Source: an uncultured Desulfuromonadales bacterium
GTDB lineage: Bacteria; Desulfobacterota; Desulfuromonadia; Desulfuromonadales; Geopsychrobacteraceae
Reading direction: 5' to 3'
Assembly: GCA_947259715.1 (NCBI GenBank)
Contig: CAMYNR010000028.1
Coordinates: 1-40,223 of the forward strand
Length of the DNA: 40,223 bases
Part shown: in pieces, positions 16,689-25,999 of the stretch
How positions within the stretch are numbered: the first letter of the stretch is position 1
How the letters are laid out: every line of letters begins with the position of its first letter
Notes under the pieces: generated by a model
Told to the model about the DNA's origin: nothing
The model's input: only the letters and a program-made list of their open reading frames with translations
Database searches by the model: none
Made by a program: the position numbers and the translations under genes

Positions 16689-17357
16689 ATGGATATAGCC
16701 GAGATCCGGAAAAAAGCCCGCCAGCAGGAAGGGCAGAATGCTGCAGGTCCCCTTGCGGAGCCGCAATTGCCCACCGAGTTGGATGCTTCTCAGCAGGTCG
16801 GCCAAGAGGAGTTTGTTCTTCCTGCTGTTCAGGCAAACCCGAGTCCTGGCCTGGAAAGATATTTTCCCGGAATCGAACTGGCCAGTGAGGAGGATTACAT
16901 CCAGGGCCTCTCAGGGACTGAAAACCATTCCGAGATCGAAACGGTTCGCTGGCTGACCTTTTTCCTCGGCAAGGAGGAATACGCCTTGTCCCTTGATGTG
17001 GTTCTTGAGTTGATCAAGCCGCGACCCTACACGGATCTGCCCAAGGTTCCAGAGTACGTACGGGGTATCCTCTCCCTGCGGGGCGAAGTGGTCCCGGTCA
17101 TCGATCTGCGCCAGCGGCTCAAGCTGGGCTGTGCTGAAGGGGACGGCCTGCAACGGATAATTGTCTGTGAAGGACAGGAACAATCGGTCGGTCTGCTGGT
17201 CGATAGAATCACCCAGGTCGTCCGCATGCCGAAAGATGCCATTGAGGCAGCACCTCTGGTGTTGGCCAATGACGAACAGGATTACGTCGCTGGTGTTGGC
17301 CGTTTTCAGGGGCGGTTACTGATCCTGCTCAATCCGAATGAAGTTTTGACGATCTAG
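16689..17357 (+). CDS. cheW: CheW-type coupling protein with an N-terminal extension
   Basis: Residues from about 85 to 222 form a CheW domain: WLTFFLGKEEYALSLDVVLELI, VRGILSLRGEVVPVIDLRQRL and VGLLVDRITQVVRM are recognisable. CheW links the kinase CheA to receptors. The first 80 residues are an acidic, Gln- and Pro-rich extension with no recognised domain, unlike the compact CheW of enteric bacteria. It could be a disordered tether or contact another protein of the cluster. The gene lies 79 bases after the ATPase gene and is followed by a response regulator and a second CheW. I saw no strong ribosome-binding site before the ATG. Confidence 0.88.
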   Translation: MDIAEIRKKARQQEGQNAAGPLAEPQLPTELDASQQVGQEEFVLPAVQANPSPGLERYFPGIELASEEDYIQGLSGTENHSEIETVRWLTFFLGKEEYALSLDVVLELIKPRPYTDLPKVPEYVRGILSLRGEVVPVIDLRQRLKLGCAEGDGLQRIIVCEGQEQSVGLLVDRITQVVRMPKDAIEAAPLVLANDEQDYVAGVGRFQGRLLILLNPNEVLTI

Positions 17358-17437
17358 AACCTGTGCCCGGGCAGGCTTTCAGCCTGTTTGGGGACATATC
17401 TTCCGCCAGTTGTTTGCCGATTGGCCAGGAGGCTGAA

Positions 17438-17806
17438 ATGCAGAAAAAAATCCTGATTGTTGAAGACGAGGAAAGTTTGCTCAAGTTGGAGAGCATCCTG
17501 CTGACAACCAAGGGTTACCTGGTGCAGGGAGTGACCTCGGGGCTGGCCGCGCTGGAGGCGATTGATGAGGAAGCACCCGATTTGGTGCTGCTGGATGTCA
17601 TGTTGCCAAAAATGGACGGCTTTGAAGTCTGCTCCCGGATCAAACAGAATCCGGCCACCAAGCATATCCCGGTGATTCTGCTGACGGCCAAGAAAACCCC
17701 GGAGGATCTGGCGCGAGGGCAGGAGGTTGGAGCTGACAGTTATGTGACCAAGCCGTTTAAGTCGGCCATGGTCATGGAAACGATCGAAGCCCTTCTGAAC
17801 GGTTAA
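17438..17806 (+). CDS. Single-domain response regulator (second of three)
   Basis: The 122-residue receiver has Asp10 and Glu11, phosphoacceptor Asp53 in LLDVMLPKMDG, Thr83 in LTAKK, and Lys105 in TKPFK. The DVMLPKMDG form differs from the other two regulators of the cluster and looks more like PilH- or OmpR-type receivers, so it may have a different target or act as a phosphate sink. ATG 17438 has AGGAGG six bases upstream. The open frame continues back to 17363 without support. It ends five bases before the second CheW gene. Confidence 0.88.
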   Translation: MQKKILIVEDEESLLKLESILLTTKGYLVQGVTSGLAALEAIDEEAPDLVLLDVMLPKMDGFEVCSRIKQNPATKHIPVILLTAKKTPEDLARGQEVGADSYVTKPFKSAMVMETIEALLNG

Positions 17807-17810
17807 AGGC

Positions 17811-18326
17811 ATGGCTGAAGAGCTTAAAGAGCCCGCTGCCGATCAATCGGCAGCGATCAAAGTGGCCTGTTTAAGGGTCGGCAGTGAATTTTATGCGCTG
17901 GATATCATGTGCATAAAAGAGATTATTCGCCCGCTGCCAATTGTTTCCGTACCCAAGGCTCCAACTTATGTCGATGGGGTGATTAATCTGCGCAAGGCAG
18001 TGATTCCGGTTGTCGATTTGCGCCGCAGGTTCGGTCTGCCGGCGAGTTCCGAAGACGAAAAAAAACGGCGCATTCTGATTTGCTCCATCGACCGGAAGAT
18101 CGTCGGCCTGCTGGCGGATGAGGTGACCGAAGTGCGTAGCTGCCGTCAGGCCGATGTACGTCCCACTCCCTATTATCTTTCTGGCCCCGAGGCTGATTTT
18201 TTTCCCGGAGTCTGCCGCTCAGGTGAGCATCTGATGATGCTGCTCGATCCCGCTAAACTCCTGGCCAGTCAGGTCGCCATCGATATGCGCCAGAGTCGGC
18301 TCAGCGACGCTGAAGATGATCGTTGA
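17811..18326 (+). CDS. cheW: Second CheW-type coupling protein
   Basis: The 171-residue protein is a CheW domain with short tails. The strands CLRVGSEFYALDIMCIKEIIRPL, VDGVINLRKAVIPVVDLRRRFG and VGLLADEVTEVRS match the family. It lacks the long N-terminal extension of the first CheW, so the two are unlikely to be redundant: they may couple CheA to different receptors or sit at different array positions. It is directly downstream of the second response regulator. The following 170 bases before the HEAT-repeat gene contain no recognised gene. Confidence 0.9.
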   Translation: MAEELKEPAADQSAAIKVACLRVGSEFYALDIMCIKEIIRPLPIVSVPKAPTYVDGVINLRKAVIPVVDLRRRFGLPASSEDEKKRRILICSIDRKIVGLLADEVTEVRSCRQADVRPTPYYLSGPEADFFPGVCRSGEHLMMLLDPAKLLASQVAIDMRQSRLSDAEDDR

Positions 18327-18508
18327 TAGCGATTTTTTCGGCAGCTTACCTTTGCCGGGCCCGGCACAGAGCGTCGCATATCCTGGCTGGCCTTGTGTCG
18401 GTGACCGGTTACAGCCAAGCTTGCCGACCACTTGGCGCCACGACTTTTCAGCATCTTTATAAACACAGCCGGCAGATCGCCGAATCAGAGTGAGGGTTGA
18501 ACAGGGTT

Positions 18509-20491
18509 ATGGTGCAGAATTTGTTGCGGACTGACTTGCAGACACTGTTGAATGACGAACAGGTGGACGCTCGTTTGAGCGCTGTGCGTGGCTTCAAACA
18601 GGTTAACGAATTTCCTGAGACTTTGTTCGTCAAGGCCTTGGGTGACGAGGATTGGCGGGTGCGGAAAGAGGCCGCAGCGGTATTTTTGGCTCTGCCTGAT
18701 GCCGCCTGTCGCTGCGCTTTTTTGCTTGAACAGTTAAAAAATCCGGAAAACGCCGGCTTACGCAATGCTGCGATCGAAATATTGATCAGTCTCGGCTATC
18801 GGGCTATTCCTGATCTGACGGGAGCATTGCCACAGGCTGATGCAGAGGTCAGGAAATTCATCATCGATATCCTCGGTGAGATCGGTAGCCTTGCCTGTGT
18901 GGCGAAGTTGCTGCCTGTTCTCCAGGATGAGGATGAAAATGTTCGTTATGCCGTGGTTGAAACCTTGGGGAAATTAGGCGCCACTGAGGCAGTTGAGCCT
19001 CTTCTGACGCTGCTGGAAACCGCTGATACCGGGCTGGCTTTCACAATTTTTGCCGCTCTTGCAAATATTGGAACGGGTGTACCGGCCGGGCCCCTGCGTC
19101 CCTATTGCCAGGATTCTTTGCTGCGAAAAACGGTTTTCAGCTGTCTCGGGGAGATCGGTGACCCGCAGGGGATAGAACCTCTCTTCGAAGGACTTTCGGA
19201 TCCTTTGCGGAAAATTCGGGAAACTGCTGTTCTCGGCCTCGGCAATCTCATTCGGCAGTTGGACGATAAGCTTGTGCTAAACACCATTGCTGGGCAGAGC
19301 CTCGATTCGCAGCAGCTGATCGACTTATTGGATCATCAGGATCTGCGGTTACGGGGAGCTGCCAGTCAGATTCTCAGCCTCTTTCCGACCTCCGAAGTGA
19401 TCGAGCGGCTCTTGCCGATGCTGGCAGATGAGGCTCTGCGCGCTGACTTGCTGGTCGCTTTCCGCAGAATTCCCGGCGATCAGTTGGCCGGAATGTTTCA
19501 CGCCGATCTTGAGCCCGAGCTGCTCTTACCGCTGCTTTATCTGGCTGGCGAATTAGAGTGCGTTGCCGCTGGGCCCCTGGCGACCGAACTGCTGAGCGCA
19601 GAGAATCCCGAACTGCGGTTCGCTGCAGTGCTGGCGGTGGGAAAAATAGGCCGGGTCGAAGCGATTCCCCCGTTGGCTGATTTGCTGACGGATGATATTT
19701 CCGAAATTACCGAGGCCGTCGCCAACGCTTTGCAACTGTTAGCCGGGCATGATCCCGAGAGCGTCGCGCAAGCGGTTTGTCCTTATCTTGAGGCCAGCGA
19801 CACCCGGTTAAGGACCCTGGCGGTGCGGATCCTCGGTGGTCTTAAGACCAATGCGGCAGAGGATTGCTTGATGATGGCTCTAAAGGATTCTGCCGCATCG
19901 GTGCGCTGCGAGGCTCTGCGTGGTTTACAGGGGCGGGATGCACAGCGGTTTTTTTCCGGCCTGTCCCTGGCCCTGACCGATGAAATTGCCGAAGTTCGCT
20001 GCCTGGCTGCAGAAGCGTTGGGGGCTTTCCCGGCGGCTCAGGTCAACATCTTGCTAGCCCACGCCTGTGAAGATCCAGACCCCTGGGTGCGAAGGGCGGC
20101 ATTCAATGCTCTTTCTGCGGGGGAGCCTGGGCAACTGCAGGAGATTATTGAGCGCGGCCTTGCCGATCCGGTCGGACTGGTCGCCATCGCCGCCTTGGAA
20201 GCGGCGCCACGCCTATTGCCTGAAACAGCCTCGCAGCTGATTCTTCCTGCCTTAACTCATGTCGATGAGGATGTCGCCCGGACGGCGACCCGCTTGCTGA
20301 TTGCAGGCGGCGAGGCGGTTAAGATTCTTGGGCATGAGAATCCCAAGGTTCGTCACTATGCTGTTGATGCGCTTGCTCAGCTTGGTCAGACCAGCTACCG
20401 GGATATCTTGGAACAGCGCCTTGCCGAAGAAGTGGATCCCGCCGTGCGTGCTGCCCTGGAGCAGCTTTTGTTGCAGGCGTCTGAGGGGTAG
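18509..20491 (+). CDS. Large HEAT-repeat (PBS lyase-type) protein in the chemosensory cluster
   Basis: Nearly the whole 660-residue product consists of HEAT/PBS-lyase-like helical repeats of about 30 residues. Recurrent patterns include DEDWRVRKEAA, DEDENVRYAVVETLGKLG, NPELRFAAVLAVGKIG, DPDPWVRRAAFNAL and HENPKVRHYAVDALAQLG. Such solenoids act as protein-binding scaffolds. No catalytic motif, signal peptide or membrane segment is seen. It lies just upstream of cheR (five bases apart), so a role in methylation-based adaptation or array assembly is a reasonable inference. The start is uncertain: ATG 18509, TTG 18497 and GTG 18512 are all in frame, and none has an ideal ribosome-binding site. 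A stop at 18491 limits it upstream. Confidence 0.85.
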   Translation: MVQNLLRTDLQTLLNDEQVDARLSAVRGFKQVNEFPETLFVKALGDEDWRVRKEAAAVFLALPDAACRCAFLLEQLKNPENAGLRNAAIEILISLGYRAIPDLTGALPQADAEVRKFIIDILGEIGSLACVAKLLPVLQDEDENVRYAVVETLGKLGATEAVEPLLTLLETADTGLAFTIFAALANIGTGVPAGPLRPYCQDSLLRKTVFSCLGEIGDPQGIEPLFEGLSDPLRKIRETAVLGLGNLIRQLDDKLVLNTIAGQSLDSQQLIDLLDHQDLRLRGAASQILSLFPTSEVIERLLPMLADEALRADLLVAFRRIPGDQLAGMFHADLEPELLLPLLYLAGELECVAAGPLATELLSAENPELRFAAVLAVGKIGRVEAIPPLADLLTDDISEITEAVANALQLLAGHDPESVAQAVCPYLEASDTRLRTLAVRILGGLKTNAAEDCLMMALKDSAASVRCEALRGLQGRDAQRFFSGLSLALTDEIAEVRCLAAEALGAFPAAQVNILLAHACEDPDPWVRRAAFNALSAGEPGQLQEIIERGLADPVGLVAIAALEAAPRLLPETASQLILPALTHVDEDVARTATRLLIAGGEAVKILGHENPKVRHYAVDALAQLGQTSYRDILEQRLAEEVDPAVRAALEQLLLQASEG

Positions 20492-20496
20492 GGCCA

Positions 20497-21366
20497 GTGT
20501 TTACCTTTCAGCAAGATATCAAGATGGATGCTGATGAATTTCGGCAGATTCGCGATTTTATATATGATTACTGTGGGTTGCATTTTGATATCGAATCCAA
20601 GTACATGCTGGAGAAGCGTTTGAACAAGCGCCTTCGCCAGCACAATCTGAAGACCTTCAAAGACTACTATTATCAGTTGCGCTACAGCCGGGAGCGGGAT
20701 GCCGAGTTGGCGATCGTCATCGATCTGCTGACCACCAACGAAACCTATTTCTTCCGCGAGGATTTTCAATTAAAGACCTTTGCCGATGAAATTATTCCCG
20801 AATTGGTGCAGAAACAACGCAAACTCGGTAAGCGCAGTTTGCGCATCTGGAGTGCGGGTTGCTCATCAGGAGAAGAGCCCTATACCATTGCCATGCTGCT
20901 GCTGCAAAAGCCTGAGCTGCGCGGCTGGGACCTTGAAATCATCGGTACCGATATCAGTCAGCAGGTTTTGACCATAGCCCGTCAGGGGTTGTATACTGCG
21001 AATTCATTCCGCGGGACCGATGATTATTTTATTCAGCGCTATTTCAGGCAGCAGGACGAGAAGCTGCAGATTATTGACAGCGTTAAACAGCTGGTCAAAA
21101 TCAGCCATCTTAACCTTCTCGATGCGAGACGGGTTGCTCTCCTTGGCCCAATGGACATCATTTTTTGTCGCAACGTGATCATTTACTTTGATCTTGCTGC
21201 CAAGCAAAAGGTTATCTCCACCTTGCGGAACGCTTTGACTCCTGGCGGCTTTCTCCTTCTCGGGCACTCTGAATCGTTGATGAATATCAGCACCGAATTC
21301 AATCTGCGCCACTTCACCCACGACATGGTTTACCAGCGACCAGGGCTGACCGAGGAGGTCCGCTAA
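20497..21366 (+). CDS. cheR: Chemoreceptor glutamate methyltransferase CheR
   Basis: CheR transfers methyl groups from S-adenosylmethionine to receptor glutamates during adaptation. The 289-residue protein has the N-terminal helical domain with LLTTNETYFFRE, the SAM-binding GCSSGEEPYT (residues 121-130), GTDISQQVL, and FCRNVIIYFD. GTG 20497 is preferred because GAGGGG lies eight bases upstream. ATG 20524 would shorten the protein by nine residues. Its stop overlaps the first base of cheB (TAATG), indicating a coupled pair. A methyltransferase implies a methylatable receptor, yet none is encoded in this window. Confidence 0.95.
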   Translation: MFTFQQDIKMDADEFRQIRDFIYDYCGLHFDIESKYMLEKRLNKRLRQHNLKTFKDYYYQLRYSRERDAELAIVIDLLTTNETYFFREDFQLKTFADEIIPELVQKQRKLGKRSLRIWSAGCSSGEEPYTIAMLLLQKPELRGWDLEIIGTDISQQVLTIARQGLYTANSFRGTDDYFIQRYFRQQDEKLQIIDSVKQLVKISHLNLLDARRVALLGPMDIIFCRNVIIYFDLAAKQKVISTLRNALTPGGFLLLGHSESLMNISTEFNLRHFTHDMVYQRPGLTEEVR

Positions 21367-22433
21367 TGGCCGCCTTGGTTAAGGTTCTGGTGGTCGATGA
21401 CTCAGCCTTCAGTCGGATTTCCATCGGTAAAATGCTGGAAAAAAACCGGGGGATTCAAGTTGTCGGCTACGCTGTCAACGGGGAGGAGGGGTTGCGCAAG
21501 TTGCTTGAGTTGCAGCCCGATGTGGTCACTCTTGATCTTGAAATGCCCCGCATGGGAGGCTTCGGTCTGCTTCGAATAATTACCCAGAATAACCCGGTGC
21601 CAGTGATTGTCGTTTCCTCGCAAAACGACCGGCAGGATGTTTTTAAGGCTCTCGAACTTGGGGCGATCGACTTTATCGCGAAGCCGGCGCGGGCGAAGAG
21701 TTCTGATCTTTATTCAATAGAGCAGGATTTAACCCTCAAGGTTCTGGAGGCCGCCAGACTCAAAGGCAAAAAGCTCGTCCGGCGTCCTGCTGCTGAAAGC
21801 TTAGAGGAAAAAAAGCCTCTCAGGTTGGTGAAGCCAGGTAGTCATCTGGCAGAAGTTTTACTCATTGGCGCCTCGACAGGTGGGCCTCCCGCGTTGCACC
21901 ATCTTTTCTCGGCGATGAAAACAAAGCTGCCGGTCCCGGTTGCCGTTGCCCAGCACATGCCGCCCGGTTTCACCCGCTCTTTTGCCGGTCGGCTGAATGC
22001 TAATTCACCGATGGAGGTTAAAGAGGCTGAGGATAAGGAGCCGATGCTCCCTGGTCAGGTACTGATCTGTCCTGGCAATAAAAATCTGCAACTCGAGAAG
22101 GTGGCCGGTGTTGTTCGGGTGCGTATCCTCGACCCACCCGCCGGTCAGATTTATACCCCTTCTGTTGATGTTCTGTTTCAGTCAGCGGCGCAGATTTATG
22201 CTCAGAAAGCACTGGCCGTGGTGATGACAGGGATGGGAAATGATGGTGCCAAAGGGACCAGAGCGGTTGCCGAGGCCGGCGGGCGGGTGCTTTCCGAAGC
22301 GGAAGAGTCCTGTGTTGTTTATGGCATGCCGAAGGAAGCCTATTTGACCGGCATGGTGGAGAAGGCCGTACCCCTTCAGCATCTGCTGAGTGAAATTGAA
22401 TTACGCTGTTTTCTGAAACGGTCTGATAGCTAG
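21366..22433 (+). CDS. cheB: Chemotaxis methylesterase/deamidase CheB
   Basis: CheB removes the methyl groups added by CheR when phosphorylated by CheA. The 355-residue protein has a receiver domain (Asp11, Asp12, phosphoacceptor Asp57, Lys106), a linker of about residues 110-160, and a C-terminal esterase domain. The catalytic triad is visible as Ser170 in GASTGGP, His197 in QHMP and Asp293 in TGMGNDG. All key residues are present, so the enzyme should be active. It overlaps cheR by one base. Confidence 0.95.
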   Translation: MAALVKVLVVDDSAFSRISIGKMLEKNRGIQVVGYAVNGEEGLRKLLELQPDVVTLDLEMPRMGGFGLLRIITQNNPVPVIVVSSQNDRQDVFKALELGAIDFIAKPARAKSSDLYSIEQDLTLKVLEAARLKGKKLVRRPAAESLEEKKPLRLVKPGSHLAEVLLIGASTGGPPALHHLFSAMKTKLPVPVAVAQHMPPGFTRSFAGRLNANSPMEVKEAEDKEPMLPGQVLICPGNKNLQLEKVAGVVRVRILDPPAGQIYTPSVDVLFQSAAQIYAQKALAVVMTGMGNDGAKGTRAVAEAGGRVLSEAEESCVVYGMPKEAYLTGMVEKAVPLQHLLSEIELRCFLKRSDS

Positions 22434-22568
22434 TGAGCATCCGGAGTTTCCGGATGACACAAAAGCGTGTTTCTGATTTGGAAACTAGCAATTTTTTGCC
22501 AGATCAAGGAAATCAAGCATTTGCGCGGAGGCGTAGTGCTTTACGCCGCACAAGCGGGAGTAGGGGAG

Positions 22569-22949
22569 ATGCAGAACAGCAAAGTCCTGATTGTCGATGA
22601 TTCACCGACCATGCGTCAGTTGATTGTCTTTGCCTTAGGACGGATTTCCGGTTTACAGATCGATGAAGCAAGCGACGGAGTGGCGGCGCTGAAAATGTTG
22701 TCGGCCGAGCGCTATGACCTCCTCCTGACCGACATCAATATGCCGATTATGGACGGCTTGAAACTGGTCAGTCTGGTGCGCAACGATCCGCATTATAAAT
22801 CTTTACCTGTGGTGGTTATTACCACCGAGGGCGCCCAGATGGACCGGGAAAGAGCCCTTGCCCTGGGTGCAAACGAGTATGTGACCAAGCCGATTCAGAC
22901 GGCGCGAATCGTCGAGGTGACCCGGCACCTGCTCGAATCGCTTGACTGA
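22569..22949 (+). CDS. Single-domain CheY-like response regulator (third of three)
   Basis: The 126-residue receiver has Asp10 and Asp11, phosphoacceptor Asp55 in LTDINMPIMDG, Thr86 in TTEG, and Lys107 in TKPI. It resembles the first regulator of the cluster more than the second. GGGAG lies eight bases before ATG 22569. The open frame back to 22467 is not supported. It ends the chemosensory cluster, 135 bases after cheB, and a likely new promoter for infA follows. Confidence 0.88.
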   Translation: MQNSKVLIVDDSPTMRQLIVFALGRISGLQIDEASDGVAALKMLSAERYDLLLTDINMPIMDGLKLVSLVRNDPHYKSLPVVVITTEGAQMDRERALALGANEYVTKPIQTARIVEVTRHLLESLD

Positions 22950-22976
22950 ATAGCTGCAGGTCTCGAGGATAGATGC

Positions 22977-23005
22977 TTGACAGGTTGTTGCGAACATGCA
23001 ATAAG
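22977..23005 (+). promoter_or_regulatory. Possible sigma-70 promoter for infA
   Basis: A perfect TTGACA (22977-22982) is followed after 17 bases by AATAAG (23000-23005), which matches the -10 consensus at four of six positions. It lies between the last response regulator and infA. Confidence 0.45.
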
Positions 23006-23054
23006 ACGCTAATTTCGCAGCTTTTGTGAAAATGATCCATTTCAGGAGGATGAG

Positions 23055-23273
23055 TTGTCTAAAGAAGAAGCAATCGAAGTTGAAGGGGAAGTTGTCGAGC
23101 CACTGCCGAACGCCATGTTTCGGGTCAAGCTGGATAATGGTCATGTGGTGCTGGCGCACATTTCCGGAAAAATGCGCAAATACTATATCCGGATTCTGCC
23201 AGGAGATCGGGTCACCGTTGAGTTGTCCCCTTACGACCTGACACGCGGCCGGATTACCTACCGGGCGAAGTAA
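23055..23273 (+). CDS. infA: Translation initiation factor IF-1
   Basis: The 72-residue protein is a complete S1/OB-fold IF-1 with the conserved segments [40 protein letters not shown] and GRITYR. IF-1 binds the A site of the 30S subunit during initiation. The start is TTG: AGGAGG at 23044-23049 is five bases upstream and the product then begins MSKEEAIE, matching the family. An ATG at 23050 is in another frame. Here it lies between the chemosensory cluster and leuS rather than in the usual ribosomal protein operon near rpmJ, so a second copy may exist elsewhere in the genome. Confidence 0.95.
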   Translation: MSKEEAIEVEGEVVEPLPNAMFRVKLDNGHVVLAHISGKMRKYYIRILPGDRVTVELSPYDLTRGRITYRAK

Positions 23274-23357
23274 TAAATCTTATTTTCTCACGAATCAGCT
23301 ACGGCTTGATCCGCGTGGGAGAGGTGTGGGGCCTTAAGCCCCAGCAGTACTCATGAT

Positions 23358-23376
23358 ACCGGCCTGTGCCGGTTTT
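23358..23376 (+). terminator. Weak intrinsic terminator between infA and leuS
   Basis: A 6-bp stem, ACCGGC with GCCGGT and a CTGT loop, is followed by TTTTCG. A second small hairpin (GGGGC with GCCCC, 23328-23342) precedes it. Termination is likely to be partial. Confidence 0.5.
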
Positions 23377-23443
23377 CGTGTATCTGCTCTCAATTTTACT
23401 CTGGTGCAGATGTAGCGGTTTTCCCGGCCGTTGCGGAGGAACT

Positions 23444-25999
23444 ATGGAAAAGCAGTACGTCCCTAAAGAAGTCGAGCAGAAATGGCAGCAGAACTGGCAG
23501 CAGACGCAGGCGTTTCGCGTCACTGAGGATTCGGAAAAACCGAAATTCTACCTGCTGGAAATGTTCCCTTATCCCTCAGGGCGAATTCATATGGGGCACG
23601 TACGCAACTACGCCATCGGCGATGTCGTTGCTCGCTTCAAGCGGATGCAGGGTTTCAATGTGTTGCATCCGATGGGTTGGGATGCTTTTGGTATGCCGGC
23701 GGAAAATGCGGCGATCGAACATGGCACCCACCCGAAGAAATGGACCTACGAAAATATCGCCAGCATGCGCGAGCAACTCAAGCGAATGGGCCTCTCCTAC
23801 GATTGGCAGCGGGAATTCGCCACCTGCGATCCGGAATATTCTCGCTGGGAGCAGCTGATCTTCCTGAAAATGCTTGAGGCCGGTCTGGCGTATAAGAAGG
23901 GATCTTCGGTCAACTGGTGCCCTGATTGTCAGACGGTGCTAGCCAACGAGCAGGTTGAAGATGGCAGCTGCTGGCGCTGCGATAATCTGGTTGAGCAAAA
24001 AGAGCTTGACCAGTGGTTCTTCAAAATCACCGATTACGCTGACGAACTGCTTGAGGGTACCGATAAACTGCCCGGTTGGCCAGAACGGGTCCTGGCGATG
24101 CAGCGCAACTGGATCGGCAAAAGTTACGGCTGTGAAATAGAATTTCCGGTCGCTGACAAGGAAACAAAGATTAAGGTTTTTACCACCCGCCCCGACACCC
24201 TGTTCGGCGCGACCTTTATGAGCCTGGCGCCTGAGCATCCTCTGGTGAAGTCGTTGATTTCGGCTGAACAGCAGGGTGCGGTGGCCGACTTTATCGCCCA
24301 GGTCGAGCGGCAGGACAAGATCCAGCGCACCAGCGGTGAACTGGAGAAGCTCGGTGTTTTTACCGGCTCCTACGCAATCAATCCGTTGACCGGGGACCAG
24401 ATTCCGGTCTTTCTGGCCAATTTTGTCCTGATGGATTACGGCACCGGCGCAGTCATGGCGGTCCCGGCCCATGATCAGCGCGATTTCGAGTTCGCCCGTA
24501 AATATGAGTTGCCGATCCGTGTGGTGATTCAGCCGGAAGGGGAGAGTTTGGTTGCCGAAACGATGGATGCGGCCCACACCGGAACTGGCTTGCTGGTGAA
24601 TTCCGGCCAGTTTGACGGGATTGAGAACGAAGCGGCCAAAGAGCAGATTGCCGACTATCTGGATAGTCGTGGCGAGGGGCGTAAAACCATCAATTATCGG
24701 CTGCGCGATTGGGGCGTTTCCCGCCAGCGTTACTGGGGAACACCGATCCCGATCATCTACTGTGAAACCTGTGGAGCGGTGCCGGTTCCGGAAAAAGATC
24801 TACCGGTTCTGCTGCCGGAAGATGTCGAGCTCACTGGGGAAGGGGGCTCGCCGCTGGCCCGGCATCAGGATTTTCTTCAGGTCGCCTGTCCGAAATGCAG
24901 CCAGCCGGCCCGACGGGAAAGCGATACTTTTGACACCTTCGTTGAAAGCTCCTGGTATTTTGCCCGCTACGCCTGCCCCGATTATCAAAACGCCCCGCTG
25001 GATAAAAAGGCCGCAAACTACTGGTTGCCGGTCGACCAGTATATCGGCGGTATTGAGCATGCGGTCATGCACCTGCTCTATGCGCGGTTTTTCACCAAGG
25101 TTCTGCGTGACCTGAATATGCTTGATGTTGATGAGCCTTTTACCAATCTGCTGACCCAGGGCATGGTCTGCATGGAGACCCAGCGCTGTGCTGAGCATGG
25201 CTGGCTGTATCCGGAACAGATCAGCTCTGGCAACTGCACTCTCTGTGGCCGTCCGGCAGAGTTAGGGCGCACCGAAAAGATGAGCAAGTCAAAGAAAAAT
25301 GTGGTCGACCCCAACCTGCTGATCGAGCAGTACGGAGCCGATACCGCTCGGTTGTTTTCTTTGTTTGCCGCCCCGCCGGAAAAGGATCTGGAATGGAACG
25401 AGCAGGGTGTGGAGGGATGTGCCCGCTTCCTGGGACGGGTCTGGCGAGCAGTTTGCGACAATTTGGAACTGATAGCTGATGTCGAGGTGGCCCGGACTGC
25501 TGAGGGGGCTGCTGCGGAGCTGCGCCGGAAAACCCATCAGACAATTAAAAAAGTTACTGAGGATATCGATGGCCGCTTCCATTTCAATACGGCGATAGCC
25601 GCTGTCATGGAGCTGGTCAACGCCATTTATGCCTTCAAGCTCGGTCAGCAGCATCCGGAGGTATTGCGCGAAGCTCTGGAGGCAGTGGTGCGGCTGCTCA
25701 ATCCATTCGTCCCGCATGCCAGTGAGGAGCTCTGGCAGATGCTGGGCCATCAGCAAAGCGTGGAGGCCGCCGGCTGGCCTGCCTTTGACGCTGCCGCGCT
25801 GGTCGCCGATGAACTCACGCTCGTGGTTCAAGTGAATGGCAAGGTGCGTGGCAAGATCGAAGTCCCGGCTGCCGCTGAAAAGGCTGAAATTGAAGCGGCC
25901 GCACAGGCCGATCCAAATGTGCAGCGGTACATCGAGGGGAAGCAGATACGCAAAGTTATCGTCGTGCCAAAACGGTTGATCAATATCGTGGTGGCCTGA
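23444..25999 (+). CDS. leuS: Leucyl-tRNA synthetase
   Basis: This 851-residue class I synthetase charges tRNA-Leu. The HIGH-type motif appears as [13 protein letters not shown] and KMSKS as EKMSKSKKN. The CP1 editing domain is present, with [12 protein letters not shown] and a [12 protein letters not shown] segment. Cys pairs in CPDCQ, CGA and CPKC mark zinc-binding knuckles. The anticodon-binding and C-terminal domains are complete. ATG 23444 follows GGAGGA closely. The longer open frame from 23366 lies over the preceding terminator-like hairpin and is not supported. It overlaps lptE by one base. Confidence 0.96.
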   Translation: MEKQYVPKEVEQKWQQNWQQTQAFRVTEDSEKPKFYLLEMFPYPSGRIHMGHVRNYAIGDVVARFKRMQGFNVLHPMGWDAFGMPAENAAIEHGTHPKKWTYENIASMREQLKRMGLSYDWQREFATCDPEYSRWEQLIFLKMLEAGLAYKKGSSVNWCPDCQTVLANEQVEDGSCWRCDNLVEQKELDQWFFKITDYADELLEGTDKLPGWPERVLAMQRNWIGKSYGCEIEFPVADKETKIKVFTTRPDTLFGATFMSLAPEHPLVKSLISAEQQGAVADFIAQVERQDKIQRTSGELEKLGVFTGSYAINPLTGDQIPVFLANFVLMDYGTGAVMAVPAHDQRDFEFARKYELPIRVVIQPEGESLVAETMDAAHTGTGLLVNSGQFDGIENEAAKEQIADYLDSRGEGRKTINYRLRDWGVSRQRYWGTPIPIIYCETCGAVPVPEKDLPVLLPEDVELTGEGGSPLARHQDFLQVACPKCSQPARRESDTFDTFVESSWYFARYACPDYQNAPLDKKAANYWLPVDQYIGGIEHAVMHLLYARFFTKVLRDLNMLDVDEPFTNLLTQGMVCMETQRCAEHGWLYPEQISSGNCTLCGRPAELGRTEKMSKSKKNVVDPNLLIEQYGADTARLFSLFAAPPEKDLEWNEQGVEGCARFLGRVWRAVCDNLELIADVEVARTAEGAAAELRRKTHQTIKKVTEDIDGRFHFNTAIAAVMELVNAIYAFKLGQQHPEVLREALEAVVRLLNPFVPHASEELWQMLGHQQSVEAAGWPAFDAAALVADELTLVVQVNGKVRGKIEVPAAAEKAEIEAAAQADPNVQRYIEGKQIRKVIVVPKRLINIVVA

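Noticed and set aside
23274-23443. Leader of leuS considered as a T-box or another riboswitch
   Set aside because: Small hairpins and a weak terminator are present, but the conserved T-box core sequence AGGGTGG-ACCGCG and an anti-terminator were not found.
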